This document shows positions 7,483 through 16,684 of a DNA stretch of 64,000 nt, piece after piece; position 1 is the first letter of the stretch, and every line of letters starts with the position of its first letter. The stretch comes from VFKU01 sp964620045. GTDB taxonomy: Bacteria > Hydrogenedentota > Hydrogenedentia > Hydrogenedentales > GCA-2746185. The stretch covers positions 158,259 through 222,258 of the forward strand of contig CAZUJL010000004.1 in the NCBI GenBank assembly GCA_964620045.1. Direction: 5' to 3'. The position numbers and the translations under genes are program-made. Under the pieces are notes generated by a model. That model saw only the letters and a list, made by a program, of their open reading frames with translations, was not told where the DNA came from and did not search any database.

Positions 7483-9825
7483 ATGAAACGATCCCTGATC
7501 TCTATCCTCGCCTGCCTCCTCCTCGCACCCATCGCCCACGCCGAAACCCTCGCCGAAATCGGCGCACGCCTCGGCCGCGACACCGAAGCCGCCTGGGCCG
7601 CCAGCCCTTACTCCGCGATTTCCTCCGACTACTTCGCGCGCTTTGTCCGCGATCCGAACGCGAAACCTACAAAGGACGAACTTGAAATCACATCATCATG
7701 GGAAATCGCTATCGCAAACGACTCATCGCCGGTGGTCGAGAAAATGGCGGAATATTTGCGCGATTTCTTGCAACGCCGCATGAACGTTTCATTGAAGGTA
7801 AATCGTGTCAGGGAAGAAATACTTTGGGACACCAAGAACGCAATCGTGCTTGACGTCGCGGGTGTTGCTGATGGACCTCGCTCGCGCGAAGGCTTTATGT
7901 TGTGGGTAATCGACAATACCGTCGCAATATCAAGCGTCACACCAGCCGGACTTCGAGATGGTGTCGTCTCTCTAGTAGATAGCATTGGCTTTCGTGGGGC
8001 GCCGTTTGTACGACGCGTGTCGACAGTTCGCGACGTTCATGAACCCCGCCTCGACGTCCGCCTCGGTACCATCCCCAAAGGCGGCTCCTACCGCGAACTC
8101 GTCTTCATGGGCTACAACGCCGTCTTCTCCGGCGGCGGCAGTCTTTTCGCGCTTTCCACGTCCGACGCGATCCCCGAACTCGCCGTGCGCCGCGCACTGG
8201 GCCTGCTCGAACAAAACCGCAACGCCGCCGCCGAAGCGCGCGCGCATGGCCTGAAGACATATGCCTTCCTCGACATCCGCCAGAAATTTCCGGAGAACGA
8301 TCCTGTCTTCGCCGCACACCCGGAGATCCGCGGCGCGCGCACCTGGCGCGCGGACGGCGAATTCGTCCTGTGCACGGAGCACCCGCTTGTGCAGCAATGG
8401 CTCACCGAAAGCGTGCAGGGGCTGTTCAAGGCCGACCCCGAACTCAGCGGCATCGTGCTCATCATCGGCGGCGAAGGTTTTTATCATTGCTACATGCGCC
8501 CGCACGGCGTGGAAAAAGGCCACACGAACTGCTCGCGCTGCGAGAAGCTCGGCGCGGAAACCGTCGTCGCCAATCTCTGCAACCGTCTCGCCGAAGCCGC
8601 GCGCAGTGTCTCGCCAAAAGCCGAAGTCGTCGTATGGCCCTATTCCGCCGAGCACGTGTGGTCTGCCGACAAAACGCAGGAAAAATTAATCGAGAAATTG
8701 AAACCCGGCGTCGCGCTGCTCACCGAAATCGAAAAAGACGAGTATGTGCAGAAACCCGGCGGCGTGAACAAGCATCTCTGGGACTACAGCATCGACCTCA
8801 TCGGTCCCGGCGAACGCGCGAAAGCCCAGATCGCCGCCTGCCGCAAAGCCGGCATCAACGTCTACCTCAAGAGCGAACCCGAACTCGGCTTCGAAGCGCC
8901 GCGCCTGCCGCACATCCCCAGCATGGATCGCTGGGTCGATCGCGCGGAAGCGCTCGCCTCCTGCGGCGCAACCGGTGCCTGGGTCTTTCCCGCATTCCGC
9001 CCCAACTACGGCACCAGCGCCGCCGAAGTCGCCAAGTTCGTCTGGTGGACGCCCACTCCCGACAAAGAAAAACTATTAAACGATTTCGCCGTGCGCCTCG
9101 TCGGCAAGGAAGCCGGCCCGCACCTTCGCGCAGCATGGAAGCATGTCTCTGACGCGATCCCCCTCTCGCCCACGATCCCGCCGTACTACACCGGCCCGCA
9201 ATACCTCGGTCCGGCACAACCGATGATCGCGGACCCGAAAGCGCCCGTGCCGGACCTCTTCAACGGCTACTACCTCTTCATGGCCGAGATCACCGACGCC
9301 GACGGCGTGAAGCGGCAGCCGACCTACATGACCACGCCGCACGGCGACGCCGTCGTCTTCGGCGATTACTACCGCCGTATGGAGCGCGAGCTGAACGCCG
9401 CCGTCGATGAACTGAACGCGGCCGCGCCGCTGGTCGACGCCGATCACAAGCTCATGTTCGACGCCGAAGTCTCCGCTACGCGCTGGTTCTACGCCACCAC
9501 GCGCACGACGGCGAACTTTTACGAATCCTGCGTGCTGCGCGACAAGCTGCTCGCCTGCGCCCGCGGCGAATCGCCCGACTGGCCCCCGGCCGAGCGCGCC
9601 GCCGCGATGACCCGCTGGCGCGCGATTCTCGAAGACGAGCGCGCCAACACCGAAGCCGCGCTGCCGTGGGTCGAGCAGGACATGCGCCTCGACTGCTACT
9701 ATGGCAGCGATCACACTTTCTCGCACGCGGCCGACATGATGCGCGCGAAATTGGAAATCATGCAGACCGAATTGAACGAGTTCCTGCCCAAAACCGCGGA
9801 GGCTTGCGGAATCGCCACCCCATGA
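7483..9825 (+). CDS. Secreted GH20-like protein (zincin-like N-domain plus putative TIM barrel)
   Basis: Exported protein of 780 residues with a Sec signal (MKRSLISILACLLLAPIAHA) and an AGGAGG site upstream. Residues about 60-170 look like the zincin-like domain that precedes GH20 and alpha-glucuronidase-type catalytic barrels (AEYLRDFLQRRMNVSLKV, then EGFMLWVIDNTVAISS and a GVVSLVDSIGFR end). The middle region (VRLGTIPKGGSYRELVFMG through EGFYHCYMRPHG and WDYSIDLIGPG) is a plausible TIM barrel, but I cannot name a catalytic pair. An alpha-helical C-terminal region follows. It resembles the protein at 20796-23180 in architecture. DNA encoding the N-domain (about 7680-8040) is clearly lower in GC than the rest. 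The substrate is unknown, probably a polysaccharide or glycoprotein glycan. Confidence 0.72.
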   Translation: MKRSLISILACLLLAPIAHAETLAEIGARLGRDTEAAWAASPYSAISSDYFARFVRDPNAKPTKDELEITSSWEIAIANDSSPVVEKMAEYLRDFLQRRMNVSLKVNRVREEILWDTKNAIVLDVAGVADGPRSREGFMLWVIDNTVAISSVTPAGLRDGVVSLVDSIGFRGAPFVRRVSTVRDVHEPRLDVRLGTIPKGGSYRELVFMGYNAVFSGGGSLFALSTSDAIPELAVRRALGLLEQNRNAAAEARAHGLKTYAFLDIRQKFPENDPVFAAHPEIRGARTWRADGEFVLCTEHPLVQQWLTESVQGLFKADPELSGIVLIIGGEGFYHCYMRPHGVEKGHTNCSRCEKLGAETVVANLCNRLAEAARSVSPKAEVVVWPYSAEHVWSADKTQEKLIEKLKPGVALLTEIEKDEYVQKPGGVNKHLWDYSIDLIGPGERAKAQIAACRKAGINVYLKSEPELGFEAPRLPHIPSMDRWVDRAEALASCGATGAWVFPAFRPNYGTSAAEVAKFVWWTPTPDKEKLLNDFAVRLVGKEAGPHLRAAWKHVSDAIPLSPTIPPYYTGPQYLGPAQPMIADPKAPVPDLFNGYYLFMAEITDADGVKRQPTYMTTPHGDAVVFGDYYRRMERELNAAVDELNAAAPLVDADHKLMFDAEVSATRWFYATTRTTANFYESCVLRDKLLACARGESPDWPPAERAAAMTRWRAILEDERANTEAALPWVEQDMRLDCYYGSDHTFSHAADMMRAKLEIMQTELNEFLPKTAEACGIATP

Positions 9826-12800
9826 AAATACGTTCGCTACAATTTCTCATCGCGTGCAGCGCACTGCTCTCGCTGAACGTCTCCGCCAACGACACCCTCT
9901 CAACGCTCTCCGTGCCCGAGGGTTTCGAAATCACGACGGCAGTCGCGCCCAGCCTCACCGCCTATCCCATGTTCATGACCTTCGATGAACAAGGTCACCT
10001 CTACATCGCTGAATCCACCGGCAAAGATCTCTCCGGAAAAGAAATGGCCGCCGCGCCGGAATGCCAAATCCTCCGCCTCACCGACACCAACAACGACGGC
10101 ATCTTCGACACGCGCACCGTCTTCGCCACGGAACTCAGCCTGCCGATGGGCGTGCTCTGGCATCAGGGCGCGCTCTTCGTCGCGAGCCCGCCGGACTTCC
10201 TCCGCTTCGACGACGCGGACGGGGACGGCGTTGCCGAAAAACGCACCGTGCTGCTCAGCGGCTGGAACGTGCTCAACACCGCCAGCCTGCACGGCCCCTT
10301 CGTCGGCCCCGACGGCTGGCTTTATCTCACGCACGGCCGCCACGGCTACAAAATCCAAACGAAGGAAGGAACCACCCTCGAAGGCATGGCCGCGCGCATC
10401 TGGCGCTGCCGCCCCGACGGCACCGGCCTCGAACGTTTCGCCGGGGGCGGCTTCGACAACCCGGTCGAGCTCCTCTTCACGCGCTCCGGCCAAATGCTCG
10501 GCACGATGACCTACTTCACCGATCCGCGCCACGGCCAGCGTGACGCGCTCATGCACTGGGTCTGGGGCGGCGTGTATCCCAAGCCACACGAAGTCACCGG
10601 CGAAATGCTGCAAACCGGCCCGCTGATGCCGACGATGACCAAATTCGCGCGCATCGCGCCCGCCGGCTTCCTGCAATTTCAGGGCGATGCCTTCGGCAAT
10701 GACTACCGCGGCCGCCTCTTCAGCGCGCAGTTCAACCCGCACCGCGTGCAGGCGCACGTACTCCGCGAAAACGGCTCGACATTCTCGACGGATGATTCCG
10801 ACTTCCTGACCTCCACGAGCCCAGACTTCTACCCCACCGACCTCGTGCAAGACGCCGACGGCAGCCTGCTCGTCTGCGACACCGGCGCCTGGTACGTCGA
10901 CGCCTGCCCCATCAGCCGCATCGCCAAGCCAGAGATCAAAGGCTCGATCTACCGCATTCGCAAAAAAACGACCGCTGACGAATTCGCTTGGGACCCCCAG
11001 GCATTGGCAGATCCTTGGGGCCGTACGATTTCATGGGATCGACTCCCGGCGGACAAACTCGCACTCCTGCTCAACGACCAACGCTTGTATGTTCGTCAAC
11101 GTGCCCGTGAAACAATCGCAAGAGCAGGCTCCGCTGCTCTTCGTGATCTGTCGCCCTTAATAGCTCTCAACGACACCTCGGATCGCGGCATCGGTATCGT
11201 GTGGCTTCTGTACCGCATGGCTGATGCCAAAGCCATGTCCGTCATCGCCGAGCTGCTTCGCGGAGAAGACAGGGACCTACGTATCGCATGCATTCAAGCG
11301 CTAGGCCTGGCCCGCCACTCAAATTCGGTCTCCGCCATCACAGCCAGTCTTAAAGCCGAGAATGCCGTCGAGCGGCGCGAAGCCGCGACCGCATTAGGTC
11401 GCATCGCTGATCCGCGAGCTGTGCCGGCGTTGCTGGACGCGGCAAGCCACACCGTCGACCGCTTCGAACAACACGCAATCATCTACGCCTTGATTGAAAT
11501 CAACGACCATGCATCGTTGTTGGCCGCGCTCAGCTCCAATCACGACTGGCCCGCGCGCGCTGCCGCGCTAGTCGCGCTCGATCAGTTGCGTGATTCTTCC
11601 CTTTCTGCGACACATGTCGTTCCGCTCCTCCGATCCGATTCCGCTTCGGCGCGTGCATCTGCCCTCTGGGTCGCCGCACACCACCCCGAGTGGAGCGGAA
11701 CAGTCCTCGCCTTCGTTGACGATCTCCTGCGCGATCCTGCGCACGCCGAAAACACCGCCATGGCGCGCGAAATTCTGCTCTCCTACGCACACACCGGCGA
11801 CGGCCAGACCTTCATCGCGGATCGCATCGTGAAAACCGAACTCCCACTCGCCGAGCGTATGTTCCTGCTGGACATCGTCGATGCGGCATCTACTTCGAGC
11901 ATGCCCGAACCGTGGAGCAACGCCCTCGGCGCCTGCCTCAGCCAAAGCGACGAAGCACTGCGCTGGCGCGCGTTGGAAATCGTGCGCAACCATCGCGTCG
12001 CCGCGCTCGCCGATCGGCTGAACGCCATCGCCGACGACACCGCGCAGCCGGCAAACGTCCGCGTCGCCGCGCTGAGCGCGCTGACCACCGAAGACACCGC
12101 CCTCGCCGGCGAACGTCTCACCCTCGTGCTGAACAGCATGAAGACCTCCGGCGATCCCGGCGCGCGACAGGCCGCGGCCTCGATCCTCGGCAAGGCCAAA
12201 CTCGACGCGGAATCCAAACGCGTTCTTGCCGAAGGCTATCTCCCCTCCGCCGATGCCCTCGTGCTCACCGCCGCGCTGCAGGCCTTCGCGGGCGAATCCG
12301 ATTCCGCGCTCGGCATGGCGCTCGCCGACGGCCTCGCGCAGAATCCACATGCGGCGGACTTCATGACCGCCGCGCAACTCGATCGCGTGCTGCAACCGTT
12401 CCCCGCCGACGTGCAAAATCATGCCGCCGGCCTGAAAGCGAAGCTCGAGCAGCGCGACGCCGGCCTGATGGAGCGCTTCCTGCGCATCGAGCCGAAGCTC
12501 GGCGCCGGCGACGTCGGCCGCGGCCGCGCGATCTTCTTCGGCGAGAAAGCCCTGTGCTCCACCTGCCACGCGATCGGCGCCGAAGGCGGCACGCTCGGCC
12601 CCGACCTCACCACCATCGGCGTCGTGCGCTCCGGGCATGACCTGCTCGAAGCCGTCATGTTCCCCAGCGCGAGCATCGTCCCCGATTTCCAGCCGTACAC
12701 GGTCGAAGTCGGAACCGAACTGCTTAGCGGCATCGTCGGCCGAGAATCCGCCGACTCCATCACGTTGAAAACCGCCGCGACGGAAACGCGCACCATCGCG

Positions 12801-12953
12801 CGCACGGACGTCCGCTCCATGGCGCCCACGCCGGTGTCGATGATGCCCGAAGGTCTCGACGCCGGATATTCGGATGAGGAAATCATCGACCTGATCGCAT
12901 TCCTCCGTTCGCTGAACAACGAAGAATGGCTCCTGCCGGAAACAAGGAATTAG
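9822..12953 (+). CDS. PVC-type haem-binding protein: beta-propeller, HEAT repeats, CxxCH
   Basis: Large secreted protein of 1043 residues. The ATG at 9822 overlaps the previous stop (ATGA) and opens a Sec signal (MKIRSLQFLIACSALLSLNVSAND). The N-terminal half is a membrane-bound-dehydrogenase/glucose-dehydrogenase-like propeller (YPMFMTFDEQGHLYIAEST, LTDTNNDGIFDTRTVF, GPFVGPDGWLYLTHG). HEAT-like helical repeats follow (for example RDLRIACIQALGLARHS). A C-terminal haem domain has CSTCH (C912, C915, H916). The family is typical of planctomycete-like bacteria and is thought to oxidise sugars or alcohols in the periplasm, passing electrons to cytochrome c. The substrate is unknown. It shares its layout with the protein at 17809-20787. 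Confidence 0.9.
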   Translation: MKIRSLQFLIACSALLSLNVSANDTLSTLSVPEGFEITTAVAPSLTAYPMFMTFDEQGHLYIAESTGKDLSGKEMAAAPECQILRLTDTNNDGIFDTRTVFATELSLPMGVLWHQGALFVASPPDFLRFDDADGDGVAEKRTVLLSGWNVLNTASLHGPFVGPDGWLYLTHGRHGYKIQTKEGTTLEGMAARIWRCRPDGTGLERFAGGGFDNPVELLFTRSGQMLGTMTYFTDPRHGQRDALMHWVWGGVYPKPHEVTGEMLQTGPLMPTMTKFARIAPAGFLQFQGDAFGNDYRGRLFSAQFNPHRVQAHVLRENGSTFSTDDSDFLTSTSPDFYPTDLVQDADGSLLVCDTGAWYVDACPISRIAKPEIKGSIYRIRKKTTADEFAWDPQALADPWGRTISWDRLPADKLALLLNDQRLYVRQRARETIARAGSAALRDLSPLIALNDTSDRGIGIVWLLYRMADAKAMSVIAELLRGEDRDLRIACIQALGLARHSNSVSAITASLKAENAVERREAATALGRIADPRAVPALLDAASHTVDRFEQHAIIYALIEINDHASLLAALSSNHDWPARAAALVALDQLRDSSLSATHVVPLLRSDSASARASALWVAAHHPEWSGTVLAFVDDLLRDPAHAENTAMAREILLSYAHTGDGQTFIADRIVKTELPLAERMFLLDIVDAASTSSMPEPWSNALGACLSQSDEALRWRALEIVRNHRVAALADRLNAIADDTAQPANVRVAALSALTTEDTALAGERLTLVLNSMKTSGDPGARQAAASILGKAKLDAESKRVLAEGYLPSADALVLTAALQAFAGESDSALGMALADGLAQNPHAADFMTAAQLDRVLQPFPADVQNHAAGLKAKLEQRDAGLMERFLRIEPKLGAGDVGRGRAIFFGEKALCSTCHAIGAEGGTLGPDLTTIGVVRSGHDLLEAVMFPSASIVPDFQPYTVEVGTELLSGIVGRESADSITLKTAATETRTIARTDVRSMAPTPVSMMPEGLDAGYSDEEIIDLIAFLRSLNNEEWLLPETRN

Positions 12954-12956
12954 TCC

Positions 12957-14462
12957 ATGGAAATCAGCCGTCGCGATGCAATGAAAGGTCTGGCCGCCGC
13001 GGGCGTCGTGTCCACGCTCGGCACTGCCGAGGCCGCCAGCCAAAAACCCTCGAACGCCATCATCGACGAGAATAAAAATCCCGGCACGACCGATTGGCAA
13101 CTCACATACACCCGCGTCGATCCCGATACGCGCTACCGTTGCCCGTGGATCGAGGGCTACGCCTCGCACGCCAGCATCCGCGCCGGCGACGAAGTCTCCT
13201 TCATGGTGAGCACCAACCCCCCTGCCCGATTTGTTATCAACATCTACCGCCTGGGCTACTACGGCGGCACCGGTGGCCGGCACATGCAGCAACTCGGCCC
13301 GTTTGACGGCGTCACGCAACCCGATCCGCCGATCGGCGAGGAACGCGTGCGCGAATGCGCGTGGAAGCCTTGCGCCTCAGTAAAAATTCCCGCGCAATGG
13401 ACGAGCGGCGTATATCTCGCCAAGTTGTCGTTGCTCGAGGATCGCTACGAAAGCTATATCGTCTTCATCGTGCGCGATGAGCGCCGCGCCGATCTCCTCT
13501 TCCAGTGCAGCGACAACACATGGCAGGCCTACAACCGCTGGCCCGATAACTATGCGCTCTACGACGACGGCCAGAGCGAATGGGCGCTGAAGTCCGGCGT
13601 GCGTGTCAGCTACGACCGCCCCTACGGCAAGTACTGCCAGATTCTCGACGCTCCCCTCTCGCAAGGCTCCGGCGAGTTCCTGCTCTGGGAATTCCCCTTC
13701 GCCTACTGGCTCGAACGCGAAGGCTACGACGTCACCTATTGCTCGAACACGGACACGCACGCGAACCCAACGGAGCTCCTGCGCGCCAAGGGCTTCCTCT
13801 CGATCGGCCACGACGAATACTGGAGCCTGCAGCAGTTCAACAACGTCAAAGCCGCGATCGATCGCGGTGTGAACGCCGCGTTCTTCTCCGGCAACACGTC
13901 CTGCTTCGTCGCGCCGTTCTATCCCTCGTCCACCGGCACCCCAAACCGCGCCATCACGCGTGCCGGCCGGTACGGTGGCCTCACGCCCAAGGAAGCCGAG
14001 CGCATGGGCCCCTTCCCCGTGGAGGGCCCGAACGAAAACACGCTCATCGGCGCGCGCACAGTCTCGCCGTTCAACGGCTCCGGCGATTGGATCGTGTCCA
14101 AGGACTCGTCGTGGATTTTCGACGGCGCCGGCATGAAAAACGGCGACCGCATCCCGGGCCTCGTCGGCTGGGAATTCCACGGCGACCCGGCGCCCATTCC
14201 CGGGCTCGAGATTCTCGCCGAAGGCACCGCCACGAACGCCGACGGCGACTCCGCGCACTGGACCGCCACGCTCTACCCCGGCCCGCACGACAACGTCGTC
14301 TTCAACGCCGCCACGATCTGGTGGGCGCAGGGCCTCAGCTCGCCTCCGGGCCACATGCTGCCGTATTCACACTACGGCCGTCCGCACGGCCCCGACGCGC
14401 GCGTGGAGCGCATCACCAAAAATATCCTCGACCGCTTCGTGCAATCGCGCGGCGCAGTGTAA
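12957..14462 (+). CDS. Tat-signal protein of the N,N-dimethylformamidase large-subunit family
   Basis: 501 residues. A Tat-like leader (MEISRRDAMKGLAAAG) precedes a beta-sandwich region (WIEGYASHASIRAGDEVSF, FVINIYRLGYYGGTGGRHM) and then a domain like the C-terminal part of the bacterial N,N-dimethylformamidase large subunit (WQAYNRWPDNYALYDDG, LSIGHDEYWS, FFSGNTSCF). It starts 3 bases after the PVC-type haem protein stop and is probably in the same operon. Members of this domain family are widespread and mostly uncharacterised, so amidase activity is a family inference only. The export signal suggests periplasmic action. Confidence 0.82.
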   Translation: MEISRRDAMKGLAAAGVVSTLGTAEAASQKPSNAIIDENKNPGTTDWQLTYTRVDPDTRYRCPWIEGYASHASIRAGDEVSFMVSTNPPARFVINIYRLGYYGGTGGRHMQQLGPFDGVTQPDPPIGEERVRECAWKPCASVKIPAQWTSGVYLAKLSLLEDRYESYIVFIVRDERRADLLFQCSDNTWQAYNRWPDNYALYDDGQSEWALKSGVRVSYDRPYGKYCQILDAPLSQGSGEFLLWEFPFAYWLEREGYDVTYCSNTDTHANPTELLRAKGFLSIGHDEYWSLQQFNNVKAAIDRGVNAAFFSGNTSCFVAPFYPSSTGTPNRAITRAGRYGGLTPKEAERMGPFPVEGPNENTLIGARTVSPFNGSGDWIVSKDSSWIFDGAGMKNGDRIPGLVGWEFHGDPAPIPGLEILAEGTATNADGDSAHWTATLYPGPHDNVVFNAATIWWAQGLSSPPGHMLPYSHYGRPHGPDARVERITKNILDRFVQSRGAV

Positions 14463-14492
14463 AATCGAAAACACGATCTCCGGGAGTTGCTC

Positions 14493-15860
14493 ATGTTCAA
14501 TAAACATCTCGCCTTATTTCTCTGCGCATTCGTGTTGACTTCGTCTGCGTTCGCTGTCGATCTGCGCATCGCCACGTTTAACGTCGATGCCACGCCGCCC
14601 GAAGGCTCCGCGCTGTGCAGCGGCAGTGTGCCCCCCGTCCGCGGCGTCACCGATCCGCTCAGCGCGCGCGGACTAATCCTGATCGCCGACAACGAAAAGC
14701 CGGTCGTCATGGTCTCGCTCGATTGGGTAGGTATCGGAAACGAAGGCCACTCGGTCTTCCGCCAGGCGCTGGCCGACGCCGTGCACACCAGCATCGATCG
14801 CGTCGCCGTCCACACCATTCACCAGCACGACGCGCCTTCGTGCGACTTCACGGTCGAGGCGCTGCTCGCGGCGCAAGGCCTCTCCGGCGAGGCATTCAAT
14901 CCGGAATTCGCCCGTGTCGCTATTCAACGTTGCGCCGACGCCGCGCGCGAGGCACTCAGCCACACCGTCGCCATCTCCCATGTCGGCCTCGGCAAGGCGA
15001 AAGTCGAGCAGGTCGCCTCGAATCGACGCGTGATGGGCCCCGACGGAAAAGTCGCACACGTGCGCTGGTCCGCCACACCGGAAGCCGAAGTCCGCGCCGC
15101 GCCCGAGGGCGTGATCGATCCATGGATGCGCGCGGTAAGTTTCTGGGACGCAGGCAAACCCGTTGCCATTCTTACGTACTATGCCACGCACCCGCAGAGC
15201 TACTACCGCACAGGCCTCGTCAGCGCCGATTTCCCCGGCATCGCGCGCCACATGCGCGAGGGCGAGCTTCCGGAGGCGGTACACATTCACTTCAACGGCG
15301 CCGCCGGCAATGTGACCGCCGGAAAATACAACGACGGCGCGCCGGAAAATCGCCAGGTACTCGCGGAGCGTCTGCACGACGGCATGAAGCGCGCCTTCGA
15401 AGCGACCGAACGCTTCGCGGTAAAGGATGCCGAGTTCGATTGGGATTCCGTCGACGTCCACATGCCGCTGCGTCCCGAAATCGATCTCGACGAACAAAAA
15501 AAATTGCTGGCCGATTCGAGCCTGTCGCTCGCCGAACGCCTGAACGCCGCGCACGAGGTCGCCTGGATGCAGCAGGTGCTCGCGGATGTACCCACAACAT
15601 TGAGCCGCCTGCGCATCGGCACACTGCAAATCGTGCACATGCCCGCCGAACTCTTCATCGAGTATCAGCTCGCCGCGCAGGCCATGGCGCCCGGCAGCTT
15701 CGTGTGCATGGCCGCCTACGGCGACTACGGCGCGGGGTATATCGGCACCACGGTCTCGTATCCACAGGGCGGCTACGAAACGCAGCTCCGCACCTCGCGC
15801 ACGGCCCCCGAAGTCGAACCGATTCTGATGGACGCGCTGCGCAAACTCGTCGCGCCCTAA
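14493..15860 (+). CDS. Secreted neutral/alkaline ceramidase-like protein
   Basis: 455 residues, starting at ATG 14493 with GGGAG 6 bases upstream and a Sec signal (MFNKHLALFLCAFVLTSSAFA). The body resembles the N-terminal domain of neutral/alkaline non-lysosomal ceramidases (PF04734): VDATPPEGSALCSG, a nucleophile-type loop VSLDWVGIGNEGH, the histidine block HTIHQHDAPS, YYATHPQSYYRTG and HFNGAAGNVTAG. The fold hydrolyses amide bonds of ceramide in known enzymes. In this phylum many paralogues are uncharacterised and may act on other amides. Its stop codon overlaps the convergent DUF1080 gene by 4 bases. Confidence 0.8.
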   Translation: MFNKHLALFLCAFVLTSSAFAVDLRIATFNVDATPPEGSALCSGSVPPVRGVTDPLSARGLILIADNEKPVVMVSLDWVGIGNEGHSVFRQALADAVHTSIDRVAVHTIHQHDAPSCDFTVEALLAAQGLSGEAFNPEFARVAIQRCADAAREALSHTVAISHVGLGKAKVEQVASNRRVMGPDGKVAHVRWSATPEAEVRAAPEGVIDPWMRAVSFWDAGKPVAILTYYATHPQSYYRTGLVSADFPGIARHMREGELPEAVHIHFNGAAGNVTAGKYNDGAPENRQVLAERLHDGMKRAFEATERFAVKDAEFDWDSVDVHMPLRPEIDLDEQKKLLADSSLSLAERLNAAHEVAWMQQVLADVPTTLSRLRIGTLQIVHMPAELFIEYQLAAQAMAPGSFVCMAAYGDYGAGYIGTTVSYPQGGYETQLRTSRTAPEVEPILMDALRKLVAP

Positions 15861-16684
15861 GGCTTGTTCGTTCCCAACGGCGTCAGCATGACGGAGCGAA
15901 AGAAAATCTCCGCGCCTTCGGATTGAATCTGAATCCGCCCACGGCGCGGCTGCACATCAATGCACTGATTGACGATGACACCGTTCAAAACAACCGTGAT
16001 CGTCTGCCCCACCACGATGCACTCCAGCCGGTTCCACTCTCCCACCGGCCGCTCCACGTCGCGCGCACCGCGATAACCTTTGTCGTCGCGCCATTCCGGA
16101 TCGCGCCCCCACCAATTGATCCGTCCGCCCACGATCGTCGCCGGCGTGCCGTTGGGGTCATATACATACGAGCTGCCCTGTTTCTCCGCCGCAACCGGCA
16201 CCGTGGCGCTGAATTCCTTGCCGCTGTTGTCGGAAACCACCAGCACGTCCCCCGTGCCGCCCTCGATGATCTGGCACTCGATCGAGTGCATCCAGATGCC
16301 GTTGTACGCGCCGTCCGGCCCGTTCGAATGCACCAGAATCCCGCTGTCCCGCGCGGCGTTCGCGCGATCGGCCCAGGTCTTCTCGCCCCACTTGAACTCG
16401 GCGACAAGGTGGTAGTTCTCAAAACTCTCGCGCGAAGTGATGCAGCCCCACTCCTCACCCGAGATCCGCAACACTCCATCCTGAACGGTAAAAACTTTCT
16501 TCGGATCACTGTCTTTCCCACGATCTTTCAGGAAAGTATAAAAGTGATCGAGTGTCTTCCCATCGAACAGCGCGACCGTCGATCCAGGCTCCGGTGCCTG
16601 CGCGCTCGCCATCAACGCCGAGAAAAACAGCACGCACGCGATCGCGCACCAAATCCGGTATAGTCCACTGCGCTGTGACTGCAT
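15857..16684 (-). CDS. Secreted DUF1080 (3-keto-disaccharide hydrolase-like) protein
   Basis: Concanavalin-like fold protein of 275 residues counted from ATG 16684, with a Sec signal (MQSQRSGLYRIWCAIACVLFFSALMASAQA). An alternative ATG at 16711 adds 9 residues. Family hallmarks are FDGKTLDHF near the mature N-terminus, GVLRISGEEWGCITSRES, NSGILVH-like ARDSGILVHSNGPDG, MHSIECQIIEGGTGDV and the C-terminal EGAEIFFRSVML. DUF1080 includes enzymes that cleave 3-keto-glycosides produced by Gfo/Idh/MocA dehydrogenases, which fits the abundance of such dehydrogenases nearby. It is convergent with the ceramidase-like gene and head-to-head with the PLP enzyme gene. Confidence 0.88.
   Translation of the reverse strand: MQSQRSGLYRIWCAIACVLFFSALMASAQAPEPGSTVALFDGKTLDHFYTFLKDRGKDSDPKKVFTVQDGVLRISGEEWGCITSRESFENYHLVAEFKWGEKTWADRANAARDSGILVHSNGPDGAYNGIWMHSIECQIIEGGTGDVLVVSDNSGKEFSATVPVAAEKQGSSYVYDPNGTPATIVGGRINWWGRDPEWRDDKGYRGARDVERPVGEWNRLECIVVGQTITVVLNGVIVNQCIDVQPRRGRIQIQSEGAEIFFRSVMLTPLGTNKP

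Noticed and set aside
11568..13319. A 583-residue minus-strand frame
   Set aside because: Antisense shadow of the PVC-type haem protein, with no recognisable domain.
14615..16663. A 682-residue plus-strand frame overlapping the ceramidase-like gene
   Set aside because: Extremely Arg-rich composition and out of frame with the recognised ceramidase-like protein.
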